Shown here: piece by piece, positions 17,892 to 26,485 of the stretch
How positions within the stretch are numbered: position 1 is the stretch's first letter
Layout of the letters: every line of letters starts with the position of its first letter
Source: Paenirhodobacter ferrireducens
GTDB lineage: Bacteria > Pseudomonadota > Alphaproteobacteria > Rhodobacterales > Rhodobacteraceae
NCBI RefSeq assembly: GCF_004022265.1
Contig: NZ_SAVB01000006.1
Span: forward strand, 62,001-126,000
DNA: 64,000 nucleotides
Direction of reading: 5' to 3'
Notes under the pieces: generated by a model
The model's database searches: none
Seen by the model: only the letters and a program-made list of their open reading frames with translations
Told to the model about the DNA's origin: nothing
Translations under genes and position numbers: made by a program

Positions 17892-18911
17892 TCATTGCAG
17901 CATCAGGCTGCCGTCGGTGGGCAGGTATTCGGCGTCGAAGAAGGTCTTCGCCTCGGGCGTGGTCTTGAACTCGTAGGTGGTGCCGAGCTGTTCGATCGAC
18001 TTGGCAAAACGGGCCGTGTCGACGTTGCCCATGCCGTGCTCCTTGACGTAGTCGGTCAGCACGTTGCCGGCGATGGCAAGCTCGAGGCGCTTGGTCTCGA
18101 GCCCCGCATCGGCGGCCGGGTTGCGTTTCACCAGCGTCTCGACCGCGGCGGCGGGGGCGGCGATCGCCTCTTTCCAGCCCTTCGCGGTGGCGCGCAGGAA
18201 GCCCGTCACCATCTCGGGGTGGGCCTTCGCCCAGTCGGTGTTGACGATGATCGCGTTGCCGTAGAGCGCGACGCCGTAATCGGCCATCAGCAGCACGGTC
18301 AGATCGTCGGCCGGCACGCCGAGCCGTTCGGCGTTCAGCGTCGAGGTGAAGGAGAAGCCGGTGATCGCGGCGACCTTGCCCTCGGCCAGCATCGGCTCGC
18401 GCACCGGGAAGCCCACCGGCTCGACGGTGATCTTCGACATGTCGAGGCCCTGTTCCTTGGCGAAGATCGGGAACTGCGCCCAGGCCCCGTCCGGCGGCGG
18501 CGCGCCGAGCGCCTTGCCCTCAAGGTCCTTCGGCGTCTCGATGCCGAGCGACTTGCGGCCGACGACGGCGAAGGCGGGCTTGTCATAGACCATCATCACC
18601 GCGGTGACCGGGGCGCCGGGGTTCTGGTCGAGGAATTTCATCAGCGAGTTGATGTCGGTGAAGCCGAGCGGGAAGGCACCGGTCGCCACTTTCGGGATCG
18701 CGTCGAGCGAGCCCGCGCCCTCGGTCACCTGCACATCGAGGCCCTCGGCCTTGTAGAACCCCTTGTCGACGGCCAGCGTGTAGGGCGCGGCGGGGCCCTC
18801 GAACTTCCAGTCGAGGGCGAAAGGCACGGTGGTTTCGGCGTAAAGCGCGGGGGCGGTGAAGCCCAGCACCGTTGCGGCGGCGGCCAGTCCCGTCAGGGTG
18901 CGGTGAAACAT
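17892..18911 (-). CDS. ABC importer periplasmic binding protein (NMT1/ThiY-like)
   Basis: This 339-residue secreted protein has a signal peptide (hydrophobic T-G-L-A-A-A-A-T-V-L-G-F, cleavage near A-L-Y-A). Its NMT1-like fold begins F-A-L-D-W-K-F-E-G-P-A-A-P-Y, then D-K-G-F-Y-K-A-E-G-L-D-V, which is typical of nitrate, sulfonate, taurine and pyrimidine-precursor binders. The W-K at the start of the mature domain resembles the pyrimidine (ThiY) side, but this is not decisive. I chose the ATG at 18911 over a TTG nine bases upstream, because GGGAG is too close to the TTG. A palindrome at 19015-19029 is a candidate operator for the operon. Confidence 0.86.
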   Translation of the reverse strand: MFHRTLTGLAAAATVLGFTAPALYAETTVPFALDWKFEGPAAPYTLAVDKGFYKAEGLDVQVTEGAGSLDAIPKVATGAFPLGFTDINSLMKFLDQNPGAPVTAVMMVYDKPAFAVVGRKSLGIETPKDLEGKALGAPPPDGAWAQFPIFAKEQGLDMSKITVEPVGFPVREPMLAEGKVAAITGFSFTSTLNAERLGVPADDLTVLLMADYGVALYGNAIIVNTDWAKAHPEMVTGFLRATAKGWKEAIAAPAAAVETLVKRNPAADAGLETKRLELAIAGNVLTDYVKEHGMGNVDTARFAKSIEQLGTTYEFKTTPEAKTFFDAEYLPTDGSLMLQ

Positions 18912-19014
18912 GTCGGTCAAACTCCCGGTTCTGAGGTCGGGCCGATCCTGCGCCCATCCGTCGGGCGGGGGGAATGCGCCATGCGCCGCACGTCGCGGCA
19001 GATATGGGATGAGT

Positions 19015-19029
19015 GGTCAAATTTTGACC
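19015..19029. promoter_or_regulatory. candidate operator palindrome GGTCAAATTTTGACC
   Basis: A perfect inverted repeat, GGTCAAA-T-TTTGACC, lies 104 bases upstream of the ABC binding-protein gene in an otherwise unremarkable 176-base gap. The shape fits a dimeric GntR- or LysR-type regulator, but no regulator gene is adjacent. Which protein binds it is unknown. Confidence 0.45.
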
Positions 19030-19087
19030 GATCACCCATGATTGGCCTTAATTTTGCGCATCTGATGAAAGACTTTGCGCAATCTGG

Positions 19088-21007
19088 TCAGAAATGCACC
19101 CGAATCTGAAGAAAGCCGGCGGCGTTCAGGCCGAGTTCCTCAAGCCGCGCGGCGGCGGGGCCGGCCTCGGCCAGACGTCCGGCAGCGCGCGGCGAGGTTT
19201 CGAGGAGTGCGCTTGCGCCCGGGATCGGGGCAAAGCGCCAGACCGGTTCGGCCACCGGCCGCAGGGGGCTGTGCCGTTCCAGCAGCTCAAACAGCACGGC
19301 GCGTGAACTTTTCGGCGGGCCGAGATCGATCGCCCCCTCCGCCGCGCCAGGAAAGCCGCCCGCGCCCGCGCTGCGATAGCTGTTCGTGGCGATCACGAAT
19401 GCGGCGGTCGGGTCGACCGGGCGGCCGGCGTGGCGCAGGTCGCGGATGCGGCGGCTGTCGGCGGCGAGGCTGCCGTCGGGGGCGAAGCGGGCCGGGTGGC
19501 TGAGGTCGATCTCGTAGCTCAGCCCGGCGAGCACGTCGAAGTTGTAGCAGGGGAAGGCCGGGGCGAGCAGCGGCTGGTCGGCTTGTCCCGGGGTGATGGT
19601 GGCGAAGACGCAGGCCGCGCGCTCGAGCCAGTCGGCAAGCTGGGCGCCGCGCACCAGCACGGCCGTGGCAGTGTTCGGGAACAGGCTCATCTCGAGCACA
19701 TGGCGGCGCGAGAGCGGCCCGGCGGGGATGTCGGTGAAAAAGCCCGGGCCGCCGCGCCCGCCGCATTTTCCCGGCGCTACCGCGGCCAGCACCGGCAGCG
19801 CCGCCTCGGGCCGGCCGGCAAGGCGGGCGCGGACATGGGCAGTCTGCGCCGCGGCGATCAGGCTCAGCCCGGCGTCGGGGGCGATCATCGAGAAGAAGCT
19901 CTGGATCGGTCCGGCGAGCCGGGTGACCGGCTGCGACAATTCGCAGATCACCTCCTCATGCGCCGGGGCGAGCCGGGCGACGAGGGCGGGGGCTTCGGGC
20001 ACCGGCCGGCCGGTGGCGGCCTCAAGCACCGGGCGCAGCGCGGCGCGGCTGTCGACCACCCCCCAGCCGCCGGCGCCGTCCGGGGCGAGCGCCAGGTCGA
20101 TCACGCCGAGATGCGAGCCCCAGCGGCCCGGCATCACCGCGGGTTTGCCGTGGAGCAGGCCGCGCCGGGGATCGACGACCTCGGTCGCGGCGGTGTCGGG
20201 GCCGGGGAAGGACAGGTGGCTGTGGCCGCAGATCAGCGCATCGATCCCGGGCACGGCGGCAAGCGGCACGGCGGCATGCTCGGTCGCCCGGTCGGGCAGG
20301 CCCGGGGGCAGGTGCGGCTCGATCCCGGTATGGGCGAGGGCGATGACGACATCGGCCCCCGCCGCGCGCAGCGCCGGCACATGGGCGCGCGCCGCCTCAT
20401 CGATGCCGCGCACGCTCAGCCGGCCCTCGAGCTGCAGCCGGTCCCACATCAGGATCTGCGGCGGCACGAAGCCGATCACCCCGATCTTCAGCCGATGGAG
20501 CTGCCCCTCCGCATCGGTCAGCGCGCGCTCGAGGATCGCCCAGGGTGGCAGCAGCGTCTCGTCCTCGAGCGGCGTCGCCCCGGCGCGCCGCACCGCATTG
20601 GCACAGACGAGCGGAAAGCCCGCCCCCTCGATCGCGCGGCAGAGGTAGTCGAGGCCGAAGTTGAACTCGTGGTTGCCGATCGTGCCGGCGTCGTAACCGA
20701 GCACGTTCATTATCTCGAAGACCGGGTGCACCTCGCCCGGGTGCAGTCCGCGCCGCGCCCAGTGATCGACGAGCGGCGTGCCCTGCAAGATGTCGCCATT
20801 GTCGAAGAGCAGCGTGTTCGCCACCTCGGTGCGTGCTGCCTGCACCAGACTCGCGATCCGGGTCAGGCCACAGTCGGTGCCGGGCTGATCCTGGCCGTAA
20901 TCGTGGCTGCGCAGATAGCCGTGCACATCGGTCGTCGCCAGCACGCGCAGCAGCACCCGGCCCGCTTCCGCACCGTCCGAAGCCTCCCGCTCTGCCGTTC
21001 GTGTCAT
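19088..21007 (-). CDS. cpdB: 2',3'-cyclic-nucleotide 2'-phosphodiesterase/3'-nucleotidase
   Basis: This 639-residue member of the 5'-nucleotidase/CpdB family hydrolyses 2',3'-cyclic nucleotides and 3'-nucleotides. The N-terminal metallophosphatase domain shows A-T-T-D-V-H-G, F-D-N-G-D-I-L-Q-G-T-P, G-N-H-E-F-N-F-G (the dimetal site) and A-L-I-C-G-H-S-H. The C-terminal 5'-nucleotidase domain shows N-S-Y-R-S-A-G and Y-N-F-D-V-L-A-G-L. The ATG at 21007 has a good GGAAGGG site. From that start no signal peptide is visible, although E. coli CpdB is periplasmic. The upstream extension does not add one. Confidence 0.88.
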   Translation of the reverse strand: MTRTAEREASDGAEAGRVLLRVLATTDVHGYLRSHDYGQDQPGTDCGLTRIASLVQAARTEVANTLLFDNGDILQGTPLVDHWARRGLHPGEVHPVFEIMNVLGYDAGTIGNHEFNFGLDYLCRAIEGAGFPLVCANAVRRAGATPLEDETLLPPWAILERALTDAEGQLHRLKIGVIGFVPPQILMWDRLQLEGRLSVRGIDEAARAHVPALRAAGADVVIALAHTGIEPHLPPGLPDRATEHAAVPLAAVPGIDALICGHSHLSFPGPDTAATEVVDPRRGLLHGKPAVMPGRWGSHLGVIDLALAPDGAGGWGVVDSRAALRPVLEAATGRPVPEAPALVARLAPAHEEVICELSQPVTRLAGPIQSFFSMIAPDAGLSLIAAAQTAHVRARLAGRPEAALPVLAAVAPGKCGGRGGPGFFTDIPAGPLSRRHVLEMSLFPNTATAVLVRGAQLADWLERAACVFATITPGQADQPLLAPAFPCYNFDVLAGLSYEIDLSHPARFAPDGSLAADSRRIRDLRHAGRPVDPTAAFVIATNSYRSAGAGGFPGAAEGAIDLGPPKSSRAVLFELLERHSPLRPVAEPVWRFAPIPGASALLETSPRAAGRLAEAGPAAARLEELGLNAAGFLQIRVHF

Positions 21008-21239
21008 GTCCGATCCCTTCCGATATCGCCCCGGAGCCACAAAATGCGTCGGCGACCGGAACGACGGAGTGCCAGCCTAAGCAGAATTTTCCGAGTTTCA
21101 ACCACCGGTTGCGCCTTTTCGGGCGGGCCGGGGGCGCCCGGGCGATGATGCGGAGGCGCAACGCCACTGGCCTTTCATCGCTGCCGCATGGCAAAAGGAA
21201 GGCGCGGGGCAGGCCGTTCCGCGCCGTGCCGGAGCCCCC

Positions 21240-22277
21240 ATGTCAGACGCCCGTTCCCCAGATGTCCGTTCCGATGCCGCCGTGATGGCGGTCGATGCCC
21301 GCCCGGGCCTTGCCTTTGCGGGCTCGGGGCTCGATCGCGCGGCCTCTCTGCGCGGCGATGCCGCGGCGCTTGCCCGGATGGCGGTGGATCCTGCCGCCCG
21401 GATCGTGCCGTTCTGGCGCGGCCGGCCGCTGCTGGCGGGTGCGGAATCACCGGCCGATCCGGCGCTCGGTGCGGGGCTTGCCGGGCTCGCGCCGGGGGCG
21501 GCGCTGCTGTCGCACGCGGCGGGCGGGTTGATCTTCCTCGGCCTTTCCACCGGCGTGCCGGTTTTTGCCGCCGATATCTCGCCCTGGGTGCCCGAGGGGC
21601 CCGAGCCCGATTTCGGTGCCTTCTTCGATGACAGCGCGCAGCACCACCCGGATCTGCCGGCGGGGGCGGCCTTCGCCGACCTGCGCGGCGCGATGATGAG
21701 GCTCGACCCGCGCGCGGCGGAGCTTGCGGCGACGGCGCGGGCGCTGCTGAACTGGCACGGCACGCATGGCTTCTGCTCGGCCTGCGGCGCGGCGAGCACG
21801 CCTGCCCTTGCCGGCTGGCAGCGGGTCTGCCCGGCCTGCGGAGCGCAGCATTTCCCGCGCACCGATCCATGCGTCATCATGTGCGTGACCCACGGCAATT
21901 CGGTGCTGCTTGGCCGATCGCCGGGCTGGCCCGAGGGGATGTATTCCTGTCTCGCGGGCTTCATGGAGCCGGGCGAGCCGGTCGAATCCGCCGTCCGTCG
22001 CGAGGTGTTCGAGGAAACCGCGGTGCAGGTCGGGCCGGTGCGGCTGCTGGTGTCGCAGCCCTGGCCCTTCCCGGCCTCGCTGATGATCGGTTGCGCCGCC
22101 GAGGCCGTGAGCACCGAGATCACCTGCGATCCGGCCGAGATCGAGGATGCGCTCTGGATCAGCCGCGAGCGGCTCGCGGCAGTCTTTGCCGGTGCCGATC
22201 CCGTGATCCGTGCGCCACGCTCGGGGGCAATTGCGGGCTGGATGCTGCGGCAGTGGCTTGCAGACCGGCTGCATTGA
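21240..22277 (+). CDS. nudC: NAD(+)/NADH pyrophosphatase NudC (NAD-RNA decapping)
   Basis: NudC is a Nudix hydrolase that cleaves NAD(H) to NMN and AMP and removes NAD caps from RNA 5' ends. The 345-residue protein has the NudC layout: an N-terminal domain, a zinc ribbon C-S-A-C ... C-P-A-C, then the Nudix box (G-F-M-E-P-G-E-P-V-E-S-A-V-R-R-E-V-F-E-E) and the NudC-specific S-Q-P-W-P-F-P-x-S motif. It is divergent from cpdB, another nucleotide-degrading enzyme, across a 232-base gap. Confidence 0.94.
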   Translation: MSDARSPDVRSDAAVMAVDARPGLAFAGSGLDRAASLRGDAAALARMAVDPAARIVPFWRGRPLLAGAESPADPALGAGLAGLAPGAALLSHAAGGLIFLGLSTGVPVFAADISPWVPEGPEPDFGAFFDDSAQHHPDLPAGAAFADLRGAMMRLDPRAAELAATARALLNWHGTHGFCSACGAASTPALAGWQRVCPACGAQHFPRTDPCVIMCVTHGNSVLLGRSPGWPEGMYSCLAGFMEPGEPVESAVRREVFEETAVQVGPVRLLVSQPWPFPASLMIGCAAEAVSTEITCDPAEIEDALWISRERLAAVFAGADPVIRAPRSGAIAGWMLRQWLADRLH

Positions 22278-22344
22278 CTGCACGCTGCCCCCATATTCAT
22301 TTCGCCCGAGCCCACCGGGCAGCGACCGTTCAAGGAACCCCGGC

Positions 22345-22872
22345 ATGAAGTTCTCCAGCCGTGTCGACATCGCCGCCCCGGCGGAGTTTGTCTTCGACCA
22401 GATCGCCGACTTTGCCTCCTTCGAGCATGCGGCGCGGCGCCGGGGCGTCAGCCTGCGCCGGATCGATGCGCGCGCGGTGCCGGGGCCGGGGATGTCGTGG
22501 GATGTCGGCTTTCACTTCCGCGGCCGGTTGCGCCAGCTGACCGCCGAGATCATCCGCTTCGAACGCCCCGCGGCGATCGACTACAGCGGCAAGTCACATG
22601 GCTTCGAGCTGCTGCTCTCGCTGCAGATCACCGTGCTCGCGCCCGGGCGCTCGCGGCTGCATGTGATGCTCGACGCGCGGCCGCGCACGCTGGGCGCTCG
22701 GTTGCTGCTGCAATCGGCAAAGCTCGGCCGCAGCCGGCTCGATCGCAGCTTCGAAGAGCGCGTCGCAACGTTCGGTGCCGCGCTCTACACGCGCTTCGCG
22801 GCGGCGCGGTCTGGCGCCCGCGACGGGGTGGCGCCGCAGGCTCAGCCGTGGCGGCGCGGGTCGGCCGGATAG
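22345..22872 (+). CDS. SRPBCC-family (START-like) protein
   Basis: This 175-residue protein begins M-K-F-S-S-R-V-D-I-A-A-P-A-E-F-V-F-D-Q-I-A-D-F, the usual opening strand and helix of SRPBCC/polyketide-cyclase-like folds that hold a hydrophobic ligand. The ligand and role are unknown. CAAGGAA precedes the ATG, and the gene follows nudC after 67 bases, so co-transcription is likely. Its last 31 bases overlap the 3' end of convergent pheA. Confidence 0.75.
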   Translation: MKFSSRVDIAAPAEFVFDQIADFASFEHAARRRGVSLRRIDARAVPGPGMSWDVGFHFRGRLRQLTAEIIRFERPAAIDYSGKSHGFELLLSLQITVLAPGRSRLHVMLDARPRTLGARLLLQSAKLGRSRLDRSFEERVATFGAALYTRFAAARSGARDGVAPQAQPWRRGSAG

Positions 22873-23690
22873 ACGCCGAGCAACGCCATGTTCGAGGTGA
22901 AATAGTCGAGCTCGTCGAGTGCGAGACGCAGGTTGCTGTCGTCGGGGTGGCCCTCGACGTCGGCATAGAACTGCGTCGCGGTGAAATTGCCGTCGACCAT
23001 GTAGCTTTCGAGCTTGGTCATGTTCACGCCATTCGTCGCGAAGCCGCCAAGCGCCTTATAAAGCGCGGCCGGGATGTTGCGCACGCGGAACACGAAGGTG
23101 GTCATCATCCGGCCGTGGCCGCGCCGCTTCAGGTCGGGCTCGCGCCCCATCACCAGGAATCGGGTTGTGTTGTGGGCGTGGTCCTCGATGTCATGGGCGA
23201 GCACTTCTAGGCCATAGATCTCGGCGGCAAGGGCCGAGGCCAGCACGCCTTCGCCCGGGGCCTGGCTGCGCGCCAGATCCGCCGCGGCACCGGCGCTGTC
23301 GGCGGCAGCATGCCCCGTGATGCCATGCTCGCGCAGGAAGCGCGCCGATTGCGGCAACAGCACCAGATGCGCGCGCACGTCGGTGATCTCGTCGAGCTTG
23401 CGGCCCGGCACGCTCATCAGGCAGATCCGCACCCGCACGAAAAGCTCGTCAAGGATGTGCAGCCCGGATTCGGGCAGGAGACGGTGGATGTCGGCGACGC
23501 GGCCATAGGTCGAGTTCTCGACCGGCAGCATCGCGAGATCGGCATCGCCCCGGCGCACCGCTTCGATCACCTCCTCGAAGGTGTTGCAGGGGAGGGCCTC
23601 CATGTCCGGGCGCGCCTCGCGGCAGGCCTCGTGCGAATAGGCGCCCGGTTCGCCCTGGAATGCGATCACGCCTTTGCGCTGAATGCTCAT
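22842..23690 (-). CDS. pheA: prephenate dehydratase
   Basis: This enzyme converts prephenate to phenylpyruvate in phenylalanine synthesis. The 282-residue monofunctional form has no chorismate mutase domain. The dehydratase domain carries F-Q-G-E-P-G-A-Y-S-H, L-P-V-E-N-S and the catalytic T-R-F motif in H-N-T-T-R-F. The C-terminal ACT domain carries G-V-N-M-T-K-L-E-S and binds phenylalanine for feedback control. GGAGGAACC before the ATG at 23690 fixes the start; a longer frame upstream covers the antisense of the cytochrome gene and is rejected. The 3' end overlaps the SRPBCC gene. Confidence 0.94.
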   Translation of the reverse strand: MSIQRKGVIAFQGEPGAYSHEACREARPDMEALPCNTFEEVIEAVRRGDADLAMLPVENSTYGRVADIHRLLPESGLHILDELFVRVRICLMSVPGRKLDEITDVRAHLVLLPQSARFLREHGITGHAAADSAGAAADLARSQAPGEGVLASALAAEIYGLEVLAHDIEDHAHNTTRFLVMGREPDLKRRGHGRMMTTFVFRVRNIPAALYKALGGFATNGVNMTKLESYMVDGNFTATQFYADVEGHPDDSNLRLALDELDYFTSNMALLGVYPADPRRHG

Positions 23691-23891
23691 TGGTTCCTCC
23701 GTCTGCAGCTGCGGTCTGCCTATACCGCGCGCGCGCACAGGAAAAGCCGGATCGCGCCGACGGGGCAGCCGAAAACGCGCCCGGGCGCGACAAAAGGCGC
23801 CGAATTCAGGGCTTTCTTCAAAAAATCTTGAAAGGAAGGGGGCAAACCGGGTAAGTGCCGGCAACTGGACAGAGAAACTCAGGGGCGAGTC

Positions 23892-24425
23892 ATGCTCAAT
23901 TCGACCACGATCACCAAGGCTGCGGGCGGCGTGCTGGGCGCCTTCCTGTTCTTCCTCGTCGCCAATGGCGCCTCGGGCAAGCTGTTCTCGCTCGTCTCCG
24001 GCACGCATGTCGCGGCCGACGGCACCGAGGTCGCGATGATGACCGCCGCGCCGGGTGGCGCGGGCGGCGGTGACGCGGCCGCCGCGGCGCCGGTGGAAGA
24101 GGTCCAGATCGTGCTGGGCGAGGGCGATGCCGAGAAGGGCGCCAAGGTCTTCGGCAAGTGCAAGGCCTGCCACAAGGTCGACGGCACCAACGCCACCGGC
24201 CCGCATCTTGACGGCGTCGTCGGCCGTCCGGTCGCCTCGGTCGAGGGCTTCGGCTATTCCGACGCGCTCAAGGCGCATGGCGGCGAATGGACGCTCGAGG
24301 CGCTGAACGACTGGCTGAGCGGTCCGAAGGACTACATCCCGGGCAACAAGATGTCCTTCGCCGGTCTGCCCAAGGCGGAAGATCGCAACAACGTCATCAC
24401 CTATCTGAAAAGCCTGAGCAACTGA
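23892..24425 (+). CDS. cycY: membrane-anchored cytochrome c of the c_y (CycM-like) type
   Basis: This 177-residue class I cytochrome c has an uncleaved N-terminal helix (about residues 11-33). A short Ala/Gly/Pro-rich tether (about 50-68) leads to a heme domain with C90-K-A-C93-H94 and axial M154 in N-K-M-S-F-A-G. In Rhodobacter, cytochrome c_y carries electrons from the bc1 complex to oxidases (including cbb3) while tethered to the membrane. The short linker looks like the R. sphaeroides form more than the longer R. capsulatus form. It is divergent from pheA, and AGGGGCGAG precedes the ATG. CycM of other alphaproteobacteria is the alternative name. Confidence 0.87.
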   Translation: MLNSTTITKAAGGVLGAFLFFLVANGASGKLFSLVSGTHVAADGTEVAMMTAAPGGAGGGDAAAAAPVEEVQIVLGEGDAEKGAKVFGKCKACHKVDGTNATGPHLDGVVGRPVASVEGFGYSDALKAHGGEWTLEALNDWLSGPKDYIPGNKMSFAGLPKAEDRNNVITYLKSLSN

Positions 24426-24458
24426 TCGCCGAAAGGCCGATCGGATCGCATTCCGGAA

Positions 24459-24485
24459 GGGCCGTCCCGCGGGGGCGGCCCTTTT
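24459..24485 (+). terminator. rho-independent terminator of the cytochrome gene
   Basis: The stem GGGCCGTCCC / GGGGCGGCCC (one G-T wobble) is followed by TTTT, 34 bases after the stop. Confidence 0.85.
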
Positions 24486-24564
24486 GCCATGCTCTCACGC
24501 AGTTGCAACTTGCACCCCGGCGCGATGCCCTTTTAGCTGGGCGGGCAAGATACGGGAGAGACGG

Positions 24565-26454
24565 ATGACGGGATCGGTGGTCGCGGTGCGGCGGATGCAG
24601 GGCAATGGTGCGGGACGGATGGTCGGGGCACTGCTGCTGGGCGCGGCGCTCTGGGCGGGGGTCGCGGCCGGGGCCCGGGCCGAGGAGACGATCACCGCCA
24701 CGGCGATCTCGACGCTGGGCAATCTGAAATACGGCCCCGATTTCGCCCATCTCGATTACGTCAATCCCGAGGCGCCGAAGGGCGGCGAGATCTCGGAATG
24801 GGCGCCGGGGGGCTTCGACAACTTCAACCCCTACACGCTCGAGGGGCGGGCGGCGGCGCTGTCCTCGATCTCGCAGGAATCGATGCTGACCGGCACCGAC
24901 GACACCGTGGGCGAGGCCTATTGCCTGCTGTGCGAAAGCCTCGAATACCCGGCCTCGAAGGATTGGGTGATCTTCACCCTGCGCGACGGCATCACCTTCT
25001 CGGATGGCACGCCGCTGACCACCGAGGACGTGCTCTTTTCCTACGAGCAGCTGCGCGACAAGGGGCTGTCGAGCTTCCGCGCGGTGGTGGCGCAGCAGAT
25101 CGCCTCGGTCGAGGTGCTCGATCCGAAACGGGTGAAGTTCACCTTCGTGCCGGGCTCTCCTCGGCGCGACATCATCCAGTCGGCGGGCGGGCTGCCGGTG
25201 TTCTCGAAGGCGGAGTTCGCGCGCGACGGCATCGACCTGGCGAAATCCTCGCAGGCGGCGCTGATCGGCTCGGGCCCCTACATGTTCGACAGCGCCAAGA
25301 ACGGCCGCACCGTGGTGTGGAAGCGCAACCCGGCCTATTGGGGCGCGAAACTGCCGATCAACGTCGGGCGCTACAACTTCGACAAGATCCGCGTCGAGTA
25401 TTACGGCGATTATCAGGCCGCCTTCGAGGGCTTCAAGGCCGGCAGCTATACCTTCCGCAACGAGGCGAGCTCGCTTGCCTGGGCGACGGGCTATGACTTC
25501 CCGGCGCTGACCAAGGGGCAGGTGGTGAAGGCGGAACTGCCGAATGGCAATGTCGCCTCGGGACAGGCCTTTGCCATCAACCTGCGGCGCGAGCGGTTCA
25601 AGGACATCCGCGTGCGCGAGGCGCTCGGGCTGATGTTCAACTTCGAATGGTCGAACGAGACGCTGTTCTATGGGCTTTACGCGCGGGTGAACTCGATCTG
25701 GGAGAACTCGCCGCTGGCCGCGACCGGCACGCCCACGCCCGAAGAGGCCGAGATCCTGAAACCCTTCGCCGCCGATCTGCCCGAAGGGGTGCTGACCGAT
25801 CCGGTGGCGATGGCGCCGGTGTCCGGCAAGCGCCAGCTTGACCGCGGCAACCTGCGCAAGGCGGCGGCGCTGCTGGATGCGGCGGGCTGGCCGGTGGCCG
25901 ACGACGGGATGCGGCGCAATGCGAAGGGCGAGACGCTGAAGGTCGAGATCCTGAACGACGACCAGAGCTTCGACCGAGTCATCAATCCCTATGTCGAGAA
26001 CCTGCGCGCGCTTGGCGTCGACGCCGCGATGGCGCGGGTGGACGACGCGCAATACGAGAACCGGCGCCGCTCGCATGACTATGACATGATCACCACCTCG
26101 CTTGGCCAAAATGAGATCCCGGGCGCCGATCTGCAGCAGTATTTCGGGTCGGCCGGGGCGGGGGATGCGTTCAACGCCATGGGGCTTGCGAACCCGGGCA
26201 TCGACGGGCTGGTGCGGCTGGTCGAGGAGGCGCAGACGCAAGACGAGCTGACGCCGCGTGTGCATGCACTTGACCGGGCCCTGCGCGCCTTCCACTTCTG
26301 GGTGCCGCAATGGTTCAAGGCGAGCTACACCGTCGCCTATTACGACATGTACGAGCACCCCGCCGCGCTGCCGCCGCATGCGCTCGGCGAACTGGACTTC
26401 TGGTGGTACAACGCCGAAAAGGGCGAAAAGCTGAAAGCGGCCGGGGCGTTCTGA
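24565..26454 (+). CDS. yejA: peptide ABC importer binding protein, YejA-like
   Basis: This 629-residue periplasmic binding protein of the SBP_bac_5 (OppA/DppA) family is first in the operon. The signal peptide runs to about A-R-A at residue 39. The mature start H-L-D-Y-V-N-P-E-A-P-K-G-G and the G-G-F-D-N-F-N-P-Y motif are characteristic of YejA-type proteins. Y-P-A-S-K-D-W-V-I-F-T-L-R-D-G-I-T-F-S-D-G-T is the family signature region. In other bacteria this system takes up oligopeptides, including peptide antibiotics such as microcin C. GGGAGAG supports the ATG at 24565; 31 bases separate it from yejB. Confidence 0.9.
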   Translation: MTGSVVAVRRMQGNGAGRMVGALLLGAALWAGVAAGARAEETITATAISTLGNLKYGPDFAHLDYVNPEAPKGGEISEWAPGGFDNFNPYTLEGRAAALSSISQESMLTGTDDTVGEAYCLLCESLEYPASKDWVIFTLRDGITFSDGTPLTTEDVLFSYEQLRDKGLSSFRAVVAQQIASVEVLDPKRVKFTFVPGSPRRDIIQSAGGLPVFSKAEFARDGIDLAKSSQAALIGSGPYMFDSAKNGRTVVWKRNPAYWGAKLPINVGRYNFDKIRVEYYGDYQAAFEGFKAGSYTFRNEASSLAWATGYDFPALTKGQVVKAELPNGNVASGQAFAINLRRERFKDIRVREALGLMFNFEWSNETLFYGLYARVNSIWENSPLAATGTPTPEEAEILKPFAADLPEGVLTDPVAMAPVSGKRQLDRGNLRKAAALLDAAGWPVADDGMRRNAKGETLKVEILNDDQSFDRVINPYVENLRALGVDAAMARVDDAQYENRRRSHDYDMITTSLGQNEIPGADLQQYFGSAGAGDAFNAMGLANPGIDGLVRLVEEAQTQDELTPRVHALDRALRAFHFWVPQWFKASYTVAYYDMYEHPAALPPHALGELDFWWYNAEKGEKLKAAGAF

Positions 26455-26485
26455 GCCAACAGGCGGCACGAAAGGGCGGGCAGGC

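Noticed and set aside
23691-24278. N-terminal extension of pheA by about 196 residues
   Set aside because: The extension is antisense to the cytochrome c_y gene and shows no chorismate mutase features.
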